From: Candidatus Sabulitectum silens
Lineage (GTDB): Bacteria > Fermentibacterota > Fermentibacteria > Fermentibacterales > JCC-6
Direction of reading: 5' to 3'
Length of the DNA stretch: 64,000 nucleotides
Assembly: GCA_001875255.1 (NCBI GenBank)
Contig: MJAN01000007.1
Span: 1-64,000, forward strand
Under the pieces are notes generated by a model, which did no database searches, was not told where the DNA came from, and saw only the letters and a list, made by a program, of their open reading frames with translations. Position numbers and translations under genes: made by a program. Every line of letters starts with the position of its first letter. Position 1 is the stretch's first letter. Of the stretch, positions 20,019-28,527 are shown piece after piece.

Positions 20019-21404
20019 ATGAGCAACGATATCTTCAAGGGCTACAGGGGCGTAACGAGGGAAATGATGGAGAAGCTGGGAGTAAAGGTGTGGGACGATG
20101 TGATCCTCACAGCCGGACCCAATGTATTCCAGGGGGTGGTCCTTCCCAGAAGCGAAACCGCCGACGCCGATCACATCGTTCTCAAACTGGCCACAGGCTA
20201 TAACATCGGTGTATCGGCCACAAAGGTCACTTCTGTGGAGATACTGGGCTCCAGGGAAGCCCACTACCAGATCCCCGAGCAGGCCTTTCCCTATGACGAG
20301 AAGAATCCCAGGGTCAAGCTGCTGGGAACCGGAGGCACCATCGCCAGCCGTCTCGACTACAAGACCGGTGCGGTGATCCCCGCCTTCTCCCCGGGCGAGC
20401 TCTACGGGGCAGTACCAGAACTTGCGGATATCTGCAACCTTGAGACCGAGAAGCTTTTCGGAATATTCAGCGAGGACATGGGCCCAGAGCAGTACATCAC
20501 ACTTGCGAAGGCCATCGGCGAAGAGATAGAGAAGGGCGTAGACGGCATAATGATAGGACACGGGACCGACACCCTGAGCCACACCGCCGCCGCCCTCACA
20601 TACATGTGCCAGGACCTCCCGGTTCCGGTGGTTCTGGTGGGCAGCCAGCGCTCCAGCGACCGGCCCTCCAGCGACGCCGCCCTGAATCTCATACACGCCG
20701 CCCGTACCGCGGCCTATTTCGACGCCGCGGAGGTAGTCGTGTGCATGTTCGGTCCCACCAGCGACCAGTACGGCCTCCTTCACCGGGGTCCCCAGGTCAG
20801 GAAGATGCACTCCAGCTACAGAAGCACCTTCAGGACCATCGGCGACAGACCCCTTGCCATGGTGGACAGAGAGAAGTTCACCTTCCTGAAACAGAACTAC
20901 CTGAAGCGCGACCTGAACCGAAAGCCAAACATCAGACCGGTCTTTGACCACAGGGTGGGCATGGTCTACTACTATCCCAACATGAAACCGGACATGATCG
21001 ACTCCATGGTGGACAACGGATACAAGGGCATAGTAATCGCCGGAACCGGCCTCGGCCATGTGAACAAACCCCTGTATGAACCCATAAGAAGGGCAACCGA
21101 AGCGGGTGTTCATGTCTTCATGACCGTACAGACCCTCTGGGGATACGCCCAGATGTACGTTTACGACACCGGCAGGCTCCTCATGCAGCGGGGCGTGGTC
21201 CCCCTGGCCAACATGCTCCCCGAGGCCGCCTACATAAAACTGGGCTGGGCTATGGGTGTAACCGACGACCACGAGGAGGTCAAGCGCCTCATGCTTACCC
21301 CGGTGGGCGGCGACATCACCGACAGCGAACCCCCCGACGGATACATCATCCTTCAGGGAGGTGTGCCCGAGGTGGAGCATATTTTCGAAGGCATAAACCG
21401 CTAA
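20019..21404 (+). CDS. gatD: GatD-type asparaginase-fold amidotransferase subunit
   Basis: Intact 461-residue protein. After a ~75-residue N-terminal barrel-like domain come the L-asparaginase motifs: LLGTGGTIASRLDY (first catalytic Thr), DGIMIGHGTDTLSHTAAAL (second Thr-Asp pair), LVGSQRSSDRPSSD, and VPLANMLPEAAYIKLGW near the end. Length and the N-terminal extension fit archaeal GatD, which with GatE converts Glu-tRNA(Gln) to Gln-tRNA(Gln); ordinary bacterial asparaginases are ~330 residues. No gatE neighbour is present, so it may pair with a distant gatE or act as a free asparaginase/glutaminase. ATG 20019 has AAGGGG upstream. Its stop codon runs into a 29-bp inverted repeat. Confidence 0.85.
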   Translation: MSNDIFKGYRGVTREMMEKLGVKVWDDVILTAGPNVFQGVVLPRSETADADHIVLKLATGYNIGVSATKVTSVEILGSREAHYQIPEQAFPYDEKNPRVKLLGTGGTIASRLDYKTGAVIPAFSPGELYGAVPELADICNLETEKLFGIFSEDMGPEQYITLAKAIGEEIEKGVDGIMIGHGTDTLSHTAAALTYMCQDLPVPVVLVGSQRSSDRPSSDAALNLIHAARTAAYFDAAEVVVCMFGPTSDQYGLLHRGPQVRKMHSSYRSTFRTIGDRPLAMVDREKFTFLKQNYLKRDLNRKPNIRPVFDHRVGMVYYYPNMKPDMIDSMVDNGYKGIVIAGTGLGHVNKPLYEPIRRATEAGVHVFMTVQTLWGYAQMYVYDTGRLLMQRGVVPLANMLPEAAYIKLGWAMGVTDDHEEVKRLMLTPVGGDITDSEPPDGYIILQGGVPEVEHIFEGINR

Positions 21405-21431
21405 AGCCATCCGTAAATTTGACAAATAGAT
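21403..21431 (+). repeat. Left arm of a perfect 29-bp inverted repeat
   Basis: Bases 21403-21431 are the exact reverse complement of 22502-22530. The left arm starts in the gatD stop codon. In the right arm the same bases encode the last codons (KAIRKFDK, stop) of the reductase gene. The arms flank the kinase and MaoC genes (1.07 kb between them). Confidence 0.95.
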
Positions 21432-21479
21432 TGCCTAAATACAAGCGGGACAACAGATAAAGCATGAGGGGAGAAACGG

Positions 21480-21968
21480 ATGAAAATTGATATCGAAGCG
21501 GTACAGCTGAGCTTTCCCGAGGGATGCAACATCATTCTCGGTCAGTCACACTTCATTAAGACCGTTGAGGACCTGTATGAGTCGGTGGCCGGAGTCATCC
21601 CCGGGAGTCCCTTCGGGATCGCTTTCAGCGAGGCTTCCGGCCCGAAGCTGGTGCGAAGCGATGGAAACGATCTGGAACTGAAGAGGATCGCCGAGGAGAA
21701 CATCCTTGCCATCTCAGCAGGGCACTGCTTCATGATAGTTCTTGGTGAGGCCTTTCCCATTCAGGTCCTCAATGCCATAAAAACGGTTCCCGAGGTGTGT
21801 TCCATCTTCTGCGCCACGGCCAATCCGGTTCAGGTGATAGTCGGGAGAACGGAACAGGGCGGAGGGATCCTGGGGGTTATCGACGGAGAGTCACCCACTG
21901 CGGTGGAGTGCGAAGAGGATGTTTCAGCCAGGCTGGAGCTTCTCAAGAGATTCGGGTACAAGCGCTGA
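21480..21968 (+). CDS. Adenosine-specific kinase family protein
   Basis: Intact 162-residue protein matching the adenosine-specific kinase family (formerly DUF355), common in archaea and deep-branching bacteria and ~160 residues long. Marks of the family: QLSFPEGCNIILGQSHFIKTVEDL at the start (only its beginning varies), PGSPFGIAFSEASGPKLVR, GHCFMIVLG, and NPVQVIVGRTEQGGGILGV at the active-site end. Few members have been tested biochemically, so adenosine phosphorylation is a family-level statement. GGGGAGAAACGG precedes ATG 21480. It shares strand with gatD and MaoC and lies within the inverted-repeat segment. Confidence 0.8.
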   Translation: MKIDIEAVQLSFPEGCNIILGQSHFIKTVEDLYESVAGVIPGSPFGIAFSEASGPKLVRSDGNDLELKRIAEENILAISAGHCFMIVLGEAFPIQVLNAIKTVPEVCSIFCATANPVQVIVGRTEQGGGILGVIDGESPTAVECEEDVSARLELLKRFGYKR

Positions 21969-21996
21969 CCGTTTGATCAGCTGGAAGGGGGTATTC

Positions 21997-22463
21997 ATGG
22001 AAGAAAGAAAGATAGTCGCCTCCCACATGGACCTGGAGGCGTTCCTGGGGCAGGAGGTCGGTCGTTCCGGCTGGCGGTTGATACCCCAGGAAATGATCAC
22101 CGCCTTTGCCGATGCTACCAGCGACCACCAGTGGATACACACCGATCCCGCCAGGGCCGCCAGGGAAACCGACTTCGGAACCACCATAGCCCATGGCTTC
22201 CTCACCGTTTCCCTCCTTCCAGCGCTTCTCGATGAGATCATCGAGGTGAGGAACTCGAAGATGACCGTTAACTACGCCGTTGAGAACCTGAGATTCGGCG
22301 CTCCGGTAAAGGTAAACAGCGAGGTGAGACTGATCCTCACTCTGGAGGAGATAAGGGACCTGAGGGGAATTACCAGGGTCGCTTCGGAGTTACAATGGAG
22401 ATAAAGGGAGAACCGAAGCCTGCCTACAAAGGCAAGGTAATACTGCTTTATCACTTCGAGTAG
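21997..22463 (+). CDS. MaoC-type (R)-hydratase, frameshifted near the end
   Basis: A ~155-residue hot-dog-fold hydratase. The MaoC motif is clear: FADATSDHQWIHTDP (Asp/His catalytic pair) then FGTTIAHGFLTVSLLP. It would hydrate enoyl-CoA to (R)-3-hydroxyacyl-CoA. ATG 21997 has GGAAGGGGG upstream. The frame changes near 22390, after which the ending reads GKVILLYHFE, stop 22461-22463. Being inside the inverted-repeat segment next to the ceramide genes, it could feed acyl-CoA metabolism, but that link is conjecture. Confidence 0.85.
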
Positions 22464-22481
22464 TGTCAGGTTTAATTATAT

Positions 22482-22512
22482 GTAAGACAATAGATTACGA
22501 GATCTATTTGTC
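22482..22512. repeat. Imperfect palindrome at the right boundary of the inverted segment
   Basis: GACAATAGAT (22486-22495), 6-base loop, ATCTATTTGTC (22502-22512); the left arm lacks one A. The stretch 22482-22496 also resembles a shortened direct copy of 21414-21433. It could act as the terminator shared by the convergent MaoC and reductase genes. Confidence 0.5.
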
Positions 22513-22530
22513 AAATTTACGGATGGCTTT
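22502..22530 (-). repeat. Right arm of the perfect 29-bp inverted repeat
   Basis: Reverse complement of 21403-21431 with no mismatch. It forms the 3-prime end of the reductase coding sequence, so this arm is under coding constraint while the left arm is not. Confidence 0.95.
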
Positions 22531-23434
22531 GCCTATCTCCCGGAGGATGTCCTCGGGGCTCATCCTGGGTTTCCACCCGGTGAGTTCCTCCACCTCGTGC
22601 TGAAGCAGTACCCAGGATGGAGCGGTGAGCTCCCTGGCCTTGTCCCTTGTTACCATGGGGCAAGAGCCGGTGAAGGTGGAGAGCACCTCCGAGAAGAAGC
22701 CCGCTGTATGAACCATGAAGGAAGGCACCCGTAGTCGGAGTATCTTTCTCTGAAAGGCTTCTTCCAGGGCGCTATGGAACCTCTTCCATGTGATCAGCTC
22801 AGGCCAGGAGGGCTGGAGGGTCTTCCCGGCAGCCCCGGGGGAGGTCATCACCAGGGTCATGAAAACCGCCAGGTCGGAGACCCCTATCATCGGAAAACCA
22901 CCAGGCTCTCCGCCGGTGGAAACTGTGATGCCCCTGGAAGCCCACTTGAACAGATCCTCAGTGGCTGAATCACCGGGGCCGAACACAGCCGGCGGGCGGA
23001 CCACGATGAACCTGTCCATTCCTGTTACCGCTTGTTCCGCAAGCACTTTGCTCCTACCGTAGGCGGTGACGGGCCCGGTGCCGCAGGGGCCGCATGCAGC
23101 CTGGCTGGAGGTGAGTACAAAAGGGCCTCAGGGCATACTTGCCTGGCTGCCTTCACCATCGCAGCCGTGGAACCGGCGTTGATCCTGTCGAATTCTTCCC
23201 GGCTCCCGGCCTTTACCGCCCCGGCAACGTGCTGGATCACATCGATGCCTTCCAGATGATCGGCCACGCTCTGCCAGTTCTCTATGTCCACCACCCTGAC
23301 ATCGCAGCCCTCAGGTATCAGGGACCTGTCCGAGGTGGGCGGACGGCGGCGATGACGCTGTGCCCCGAATCAAGCAGAGCCCCGGCGAGATTCCTGCCGA
23401 CGAAGCCCGATACTCCTGTTAGAAAAACTTTCAT
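22504..23434 (-). CDS. NAD(P)-dependent epimerase/dehydratase, candidate ceramide/ketosphinganine reductase (CerR-like), frameshifted
   Basis: An extended SDR of ~310 residues. The N-terminus reads MKVFLTGVSGFVGRNLAGALL (nucleotide-binding TGxxGxxG), a middle segment has D-V-I-Q-H-V-A-G, and YGRSK provides the catalytic Tyr-xxx-Lys, followed by VVRPPAVFGPGD. Frame junctions lie near 23335 and 23115. Start is ATG 23434; the 112-base gap to the divergent SPT-like gene must hold both promoters. In Caulobacter, an SDR of this class (CerR) reduces the keto group in ceramide synthesis; the position here beside SPT and YghO/bCerS homologs supports the same role. A sugar epimerase is the alternative, but no sugar genes adjoin it. 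Confidence 0.7.
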
Positions 23435-23546
23435 GAACCTTCCCTTCGAAGGAGGGAATATGCTGCATCAGCTTTGTTTTCGGAAGCGGTGATATTAGAT
23501 TCATAGGTCAATTTTCATTTTTTTAAACATAAGCGGCGGGGTTCCA

Positions 23547-24730
23547 ATGGACATATTTCAGAAGTGTTTCGATTACGACAGGGCCGACAAGGTCAAGGCA
23601 ATGGGTCTCTATCCCTATTTCGTTCCTCTCCAGGGTCATGTGGGCGCCGAGATGGAGATCGGTGGTCACGGCCTGATCATGCTGGGTTCCAACAATTACC
23701 TGGGCCTTACCGACAATCCCTACGTTATGGAGAAGGCAAGGGAAGCGGTACTGAAGTACGGAACAGGATGCACCGGCAGCCGTTCCTGAACGGAACGCTG
23801 GACCTGCACATAGAGCTCGAAGAAAGGCTTGCTGATTTTCTGAACAAGGAAGCCTGCCTCACATACAGTACCGGTTTCCAGGCAAACCTGGGCACAATAG
23901 GCACCCTTGCCGGCAGGGAAGACATCATATACCTCGACAGGAAGAACCACGCCTCGATCATCGACGGAGCGCGGATGGGGTACGCCAGGGTGGTGAAGTA
24001 CCGCCACAACGATCTGGTTCAGCTCAGGCACATACTTGAGAAGAACGCCGGGCAGCCGGGGATGATCATAACCGACGGTGTATTCAGCATGGAGGGCGAC
24101 CTCGCGGATATCTGCGGCCTGGCAGACCTGGCGGAGGAGTTCAAGGTCCGTCTGCTGGTAGACGATGCACATGGAGTGGGCGCCATGGGAAAAACTGGAA
24201 TGGGCACCGCGGAACACCAGGGTTGTCATGACAGGGTGGACCTCATGGTGGGCACATTCAGCAAGTCATTCGCCTGTATCGGCGGTTTCGCCGCAGGCCC
24301 CGGAGATGTGATCAGTTATCTCCAGCATAACGCCAGAACCAATATCTTCAGCGCAAGTCTTCCCCCGGCCGCCGTTGCCACTGTAATTGCAGCTCTGGAC
24401 ATCCTTCAGGAGCAGCCGGAACTATTGGAAAAGGTTCACCATGCAGCCGAAAGGTGCAGGAACGGCCTTGCGGCAATGGGGTTCAATGTGGGAAGGAGCG
24501 CTGCTCCCATCGTACCCATCATCATAGGCGACGACCTGGACTGCTTCAGGTTCTGGAAGGACATGTTCGACAACGGCGTGTTTACGAATCCCGTTGTTTC
24601 CCCTGCGGTTGAACCGGGGGGAGCAATGCTCAGAACAAGCTACATGGCAAGCCACACCGACAACATGATCGACAGGGCCCTGGCTGTCTTCGAAAAAGTC
24701 GGACGCAGACACAACCTCATTGGTTCCTAG
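23547..24730 (+). CDS. spt: Serine palmitoyltransferase-like alpha-oxoamine synthase, frameshifted
   Basis: PLP enzyme of ~394 residues condensing an amino acid with acyl-CoA. Motifs: LGSNNYLGLTDNP, TGFQANLGTIGTL, DRKNHASIIDG, VDDAHGVGAMG, and the lysine motif GTFSKSFACIGGF. The TFSKSFA form is typical of bacterial serine palmitoyltransferase; glycine C-acetyltransferase and BioF usually show TLGKA. One frame change occurs near 23783 (GSRS to FLNGT). ATG 23547 has GGCGGGG upstream. The next gene begins one base after the stop. With the SDR and GNAT neighbours this is best read as the entry step of ceramide synthesis; BioF is less likely since no biotin genes adjoin. Confidence 0.8.
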
Positions 24731-24731
24731 C

Positions 24732-25853
24732 ATGGGTATCGCCATCGAAAGGGTTGAAACACGGAAGCAGAGAAAAGAGTTCATCATGCTTCCCTTCCGG
24801 ATCAACGCCGGTGATCCCCACTGGGTACCACCGCTTCTCATGAATGTCAGGGCCCTGATGAAGAAAACCCATCCATTCCATGAACACGCCGACGTCGAGT
24901 TCTTCATGGCAAGGGGAGAGGACGGCAGGGTTACCGGAAGGATAAGCGCAGCGGTGAACCATGCCCATAACGAGTATCACAACGAGAAGACAGGTTTCTT
25001 CGGTTTTCTCGAGTGCGAGAACGACGAGAGGCTGGCTGCCCTCCTTCTTGAAACCGCTGAGAAATGGGTAAAGGAACGGGGAATGGACAGGATCCGGGGC
25101 CCCTTCAACCTCTCCACCAACGAGGAATGCGGACTTCTTGTTGACGGTTTCAACACCGACCCCAGGCTCATGATGCCCCACAATCCCCCATGGCTGGGCG
25201 GTCTTGTTGAGAACGCGGGCTACGGGAAGGCCGTTGACCTCCTTGCCTACTGGGCGGATGGAGATGAGAACGACTTCGAGAAGCTCTTCAGGGTGGCGGA
25301 TATGGTGAAACGCCGCGGGAACTGGACCGTCCGGGGAATAAACATGAAGGACCTGAAGAACGAAATGCGGAAGGTCATGGATGTTTACAATGAATGCTGG
25401 GGGGAGAACTGGGGCTTCGTCCCCATGACCTCCAGGGAGTTCTCCGCCATGGTTGACGAGCTGAAAATGCTCATTACACCGGAACTCACCCCCCTTGTTG
25501 AACTGGACGGTGAGCTCGTAGCCTTCGGAGTAGCCCTTCCAGACGCTAATATTGCCTTCAAGAAGGGCAGGGGAAGGGCACTGCCCTCGGTTCTGGCACT
25601 GAAGGTCCCACCCTTCAGGGTAAAGATCGACAGGGTCAGGGTCCTCCTCATGGGCGTTAAGAAAAAGTACAGGAACAGAGGGCTGGAAGCCCTTGTGATA
25701 GAGAACATCGTGAACAACAGCAGAAAGCTGGGAATGGGCCGCGGGGAGCTCTCCTGGATACTGGAGGGCAACCGGGAGATGAGGGCCATACTCGAAAAAC
25801 AGATGAAGGCTGAACCGTACAAGCGGTACAGGATCTATGAGAAGGAATTCTAA
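24732..25853 (+). CDS. YghO/bCerS-like GNAT-fold acyltransferase, candidate bacterial ceramide synthase
   Basis: Intact 373-residue protein. The pattern LPFRINAGDPHWVPPLLMNVRAL, HPFHEHADVEFFMA, GRISAAVNHAHNEYHNEKTGFFGF, IRGPFNLSTNEECGLLVDGF and MMPHNPPW is that of YghO-family proteins, whose Caulobacter member (bCerS) N-acylates the long-chain base to make ceramide. A GNAT domain with K-K-Y-R-N-R-G-L-E lies at residues ~310-325. It is cytoplasmic, directly downstream of the SPT-like gene and probably co-transcribed. Homologs also occur outside sphingolipid makers, so the pathway call depends on the neighbourhood. Confidence 0.75.
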   Translation: MGIAIERVETRKQRKEFIMLPFRINAGDPHWVPPLLMNVRALMKKTHPFHEHADVEFFMARGEDGRVTGRISAAVNHAHNEYHNEKTGFFGFLECENDERLAALLLETAEKWVKERGMDRIRGPFNLSTNEECGLLVDGFNTDPRLMMPHNPPWLGGLVENAGYGKAVDLLAYWADGDENDFEKLFRVADMVKRRGNWTVRGINMKDLKNEMRKVMDVYNECWGENWGFVPMTSREFSAMVDELKMLITPELTPLVELDGELVAFGVALPDANIAFKKGRGRALPSVLALKVPPFRVKIDRVRVLLMGVKKKYRNRGLEALVIENIVNNSRKLGMGRGELSWILEGNREMRAILEKQMKAEPYKRYRIYEKEF

Positions 25854-27627
25854 ATGACCGAAAGAGAACTAGTCGAACTCTACACGAAATTTTTCCAGGG
25901 GAAGGATCACCGGCTTATTCCCGGGGCCTCGATCATCCCCGAGAACGATTCCACAATTCTCTTCACCCCGGCGGGAATGCAGCCCCTGGTGCCATACCTG
26001 CTGGGTGAGAAACACCCATCGGGAAAAAGGCTGGTGAACGTTCAGAAGTGCATAAGGACCGGTGACATCGACGAAGTGGGCGACGACACCCACCTGACAT
26101 TCTTCAGGATGTTGGGGAACTGGTCCCTGGGCGACTACTTCAAGCGGGAGGCTATCCTCTGGAGCTGGGAATTCCTCACCGGGAAGGACTGGCTCGGTTT
26201 CGACCCGGGTAGGATCAGCGTGACGGTCTTCGCCGGCCAGGGTGACATTCCACCTGATGAGGAAGCCGCCGCCATCTGGCGGGAAGCCGGGGTTCCCCAG
26301 GAAAGGATCCACCGCTTCGGCATGAAGGACAACTGGTGGGGGCCCACCGGCGCCACTGGTCCCTGCGGCCCGGACACCGAGATGTTCTATGACACAGGAA
26401 AGGAACCCTGCGGAGTGGACTGCCGGCCGGGCTGTTCATGCGGCAGGTTTTTCGAGGTATGGAACGATGTTTTCATGGAGTACAGGAAAACTCCCGGCGG
26501 GGAGTACCAGCCCCTGACCCAGAAGAACGTGGACACGGGAATGGGGGTTGAGCGCACCGTGGCCATGATCGCTGGATGCGACACCGTTTACGACATCGGC
26601 GTTCTGAAGACCCTCACAAAAAGATACGGGAAATGGCGGGAACCGATGGTTCCTCACCCCGATCCGAAAGGGTGATTGCCGACCACATCCGTGCGGCGAC
26701 ACACATGATAGGCGACGACCTCGGTGTTGTTCCATCCAATGTGGATCAGGGCTACGTGGTGCGCAGGCTCATACGCATTGCCGTCCGGCACTGCCTGAAA
26801 CTGGGGCTGGAGAAAGATGTTCTGCCGGAGTTCGCCGCCATAGTGGTCGAGGAGGAGGGCCGTGAGTACGGCGAACTGATCCGTAACAGCGGCAGGATAT
26901 ACGAAGAGCTCACCAGGGAGATCGATCTCTTCGGCCAGACCCTCGAGGCGGGTATGAAGCAGTTCGGCAAGATGCTGCCCAACCTTCTGAAGAACCCCAG
27001 GAAAACCGTTGCGGGAAGACTTGCATTCAAGCTGTACGACACCTACGGGTTCCCTGTGGAACTCACCGCCGACCTTGCAGCTGAACACGGCATGACCGTT
27101 GATATGGAGGGCTATGAAGCCGCCTTCGAAAAACACAGGGAGCTTTCCAGACAGGGTGCCGACCAGAAATTCAAGGGCGGCCTGGCGGACAACAGCGAGC
27201 AGGTAACGAAGTACCACACCGCCACCCACCTTCTCCACGCCGCCCTGAGAAAGGTCCTGGGAGATCATGTGCAGCAGATGGGTAGCAACATAACCGCCGA
27301 AAGGCTGCGGTTCGACTTCCGCCACCCGGAAAAGATGACCGACGAAGAGATAGCCGAGGTGGAGAGGCTGGTTAATGAAGCCATCGAGAAGGGCATTCCC
27401 GTGAATGTATGCGAAATGAGCCCCGGTGAGGCGGAAAGGACCGGTGCCCTGGGCTTCTTCAAGGACAGATACGGTGATGTAGTTAAGGTTTACACCATAG
27501 AGGGCTATTCAAGGGAGATATGCGGAGGTCCCCATGTGGAGAAGACCTCCGACCTGGGCAGGTTCAGGATAGCATCGGAAAAGAGTTCTTCCCGGGGCGT
27601 CAGACGGATCAGGGGGTGCTTGAATGA
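25854..27627 (+). CDS. alaS: Alanyl-tRNA synthetase, short form without C-Ala domain, frameshifted
   Basis: Joined length is ~591 residues, against ~870 for most bacteria. The catalytic core is complete (FTPAGMQPLVPYLLGE, HLTFFRMLGNWSLGDYFK, GPCGPDTEMFYDTG, NVDTGMGVERTV) and the editing domain is present (HTATHLLH zinc site, REICGGPHV). The protein stops after FRIASEKSSSRGVRRIRG, so the DHHA1/C-Ala region is absent, as in spirochaete AlaS. Frame changes sit near 26618 and 27614; restoring the second gives R-G-V-L-E then TGA at 27625-27627. ATG 25854 follows the previous stop directly. The stop overlaps the next gene in an ATGA. Confidence 0.9.
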
Positions 27628-28509
27628 TCCCCCTTCTTTTCCTCCTTGCCGCCTGGGACTATTCAGGGTCTGGCAGACCACATACGGCAGCATGATACTG
27701 GAACAGCAGGGAAGGGCGGTTTCCGGCTGGTACAGCTACGGAGGAATGTCCACCATCGAGGGCACGGTTAACGACTCCGGCAGAATGGTCTTCCGGTACG
27801 ACGAGGGCAACGCAGCGGGAGAGGGCTGGTTCCAGATGTCCGAGGCCGGCAACTCCTTTTCAGGCCAGTGGAGGGCCGACGGCGCAGGGAGCTGGAGCTC
27901 CTGGGAGGGATATCGCTCAGCGGAGGACGGCTCCAGATGGCTGGTTATCCTCGAGGCCGAATGGCAGGAGTCCCTCACCGAGAACGAATACTCCTTCGGA
28001 GAGATGCTTCAGGCCTGGCTGGGCAGGCTGGAGGGGTGAACATACGCCACCGGTTCGTCCACGACGCCGAAGATGTGAGGAATGTCTGCTCCGAGGCCGC
28101 CATGCTTCCCGGAGATGTCTATCTTGTCTTCGCCAGCCACGGTACCGAGGCGGGGATATCCCTGGACAGGGGAACCATTTCCCCGGCGGAACTGGCCGGG
28201 GCCGCCGCCCTGATCCCCAACCTCAGACTTGTTCATTTCAGCTGCTGCCTCATAATGGCCGGGGGCGCCGACGAGGCAATAATCAGAGCAAGGAACGACT
28301 GGGATGAAGACTTCGCCGTCTCGGGCTACACCACCTCGGTTGACTGGGGCGGAAGCGCCATCATCGAGTTTTATTACCTGAATCAGATCCTCGAGAACGG
28401 CATGACGCCCCTGGAGGCCTCCAGGGCACTGCTGTCGGACATAAGGTTCGCCGGGGCCAGGGGAACGGTGCACATGGACGGCGCGGGATTTGAGATAAGA
28501 ACACCCTGA
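27624..28509 (+). CDS. Secreted protein: lipocalin-like domain plus caspase-like His/Cys domain, frameshifted
   Basis: About 295 residues. A short signal-like start (MIPLLFLLAAW) precedes a Gly/Trp-rich beta domain (GVWQTTYGSMILEQQGRAVSG, SFSGQWRADG) of the kind found in many small secreted bacterial modules. The second half has VYLVFASHGTEAG and, ~35 residues on, LRLVHFSCC: a hydrophobic strand ending in His-Gly and another ending in Ser-Cys-Cys, the clan CD (caspase/gingipain-like) dyad layout. Frame changes lie near 27668 and 28036, both repaired by one G. ATG overlaps the alaS stop. Peptidase activity is inferred from the dyad only; I do not know a named family with this architecture. Confidence 0.55.
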
Positions 28510-28527
28510 ACACCAGGAAAGGGCAGT

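Noticed and set aside
20004-21425. Long open frame (473 codons) antisense to gatD
   Set aside because: It is a composition shadow of an intact, well-recognised gene; no SD, no family resemblance, His/Gly/Val-rich composition.
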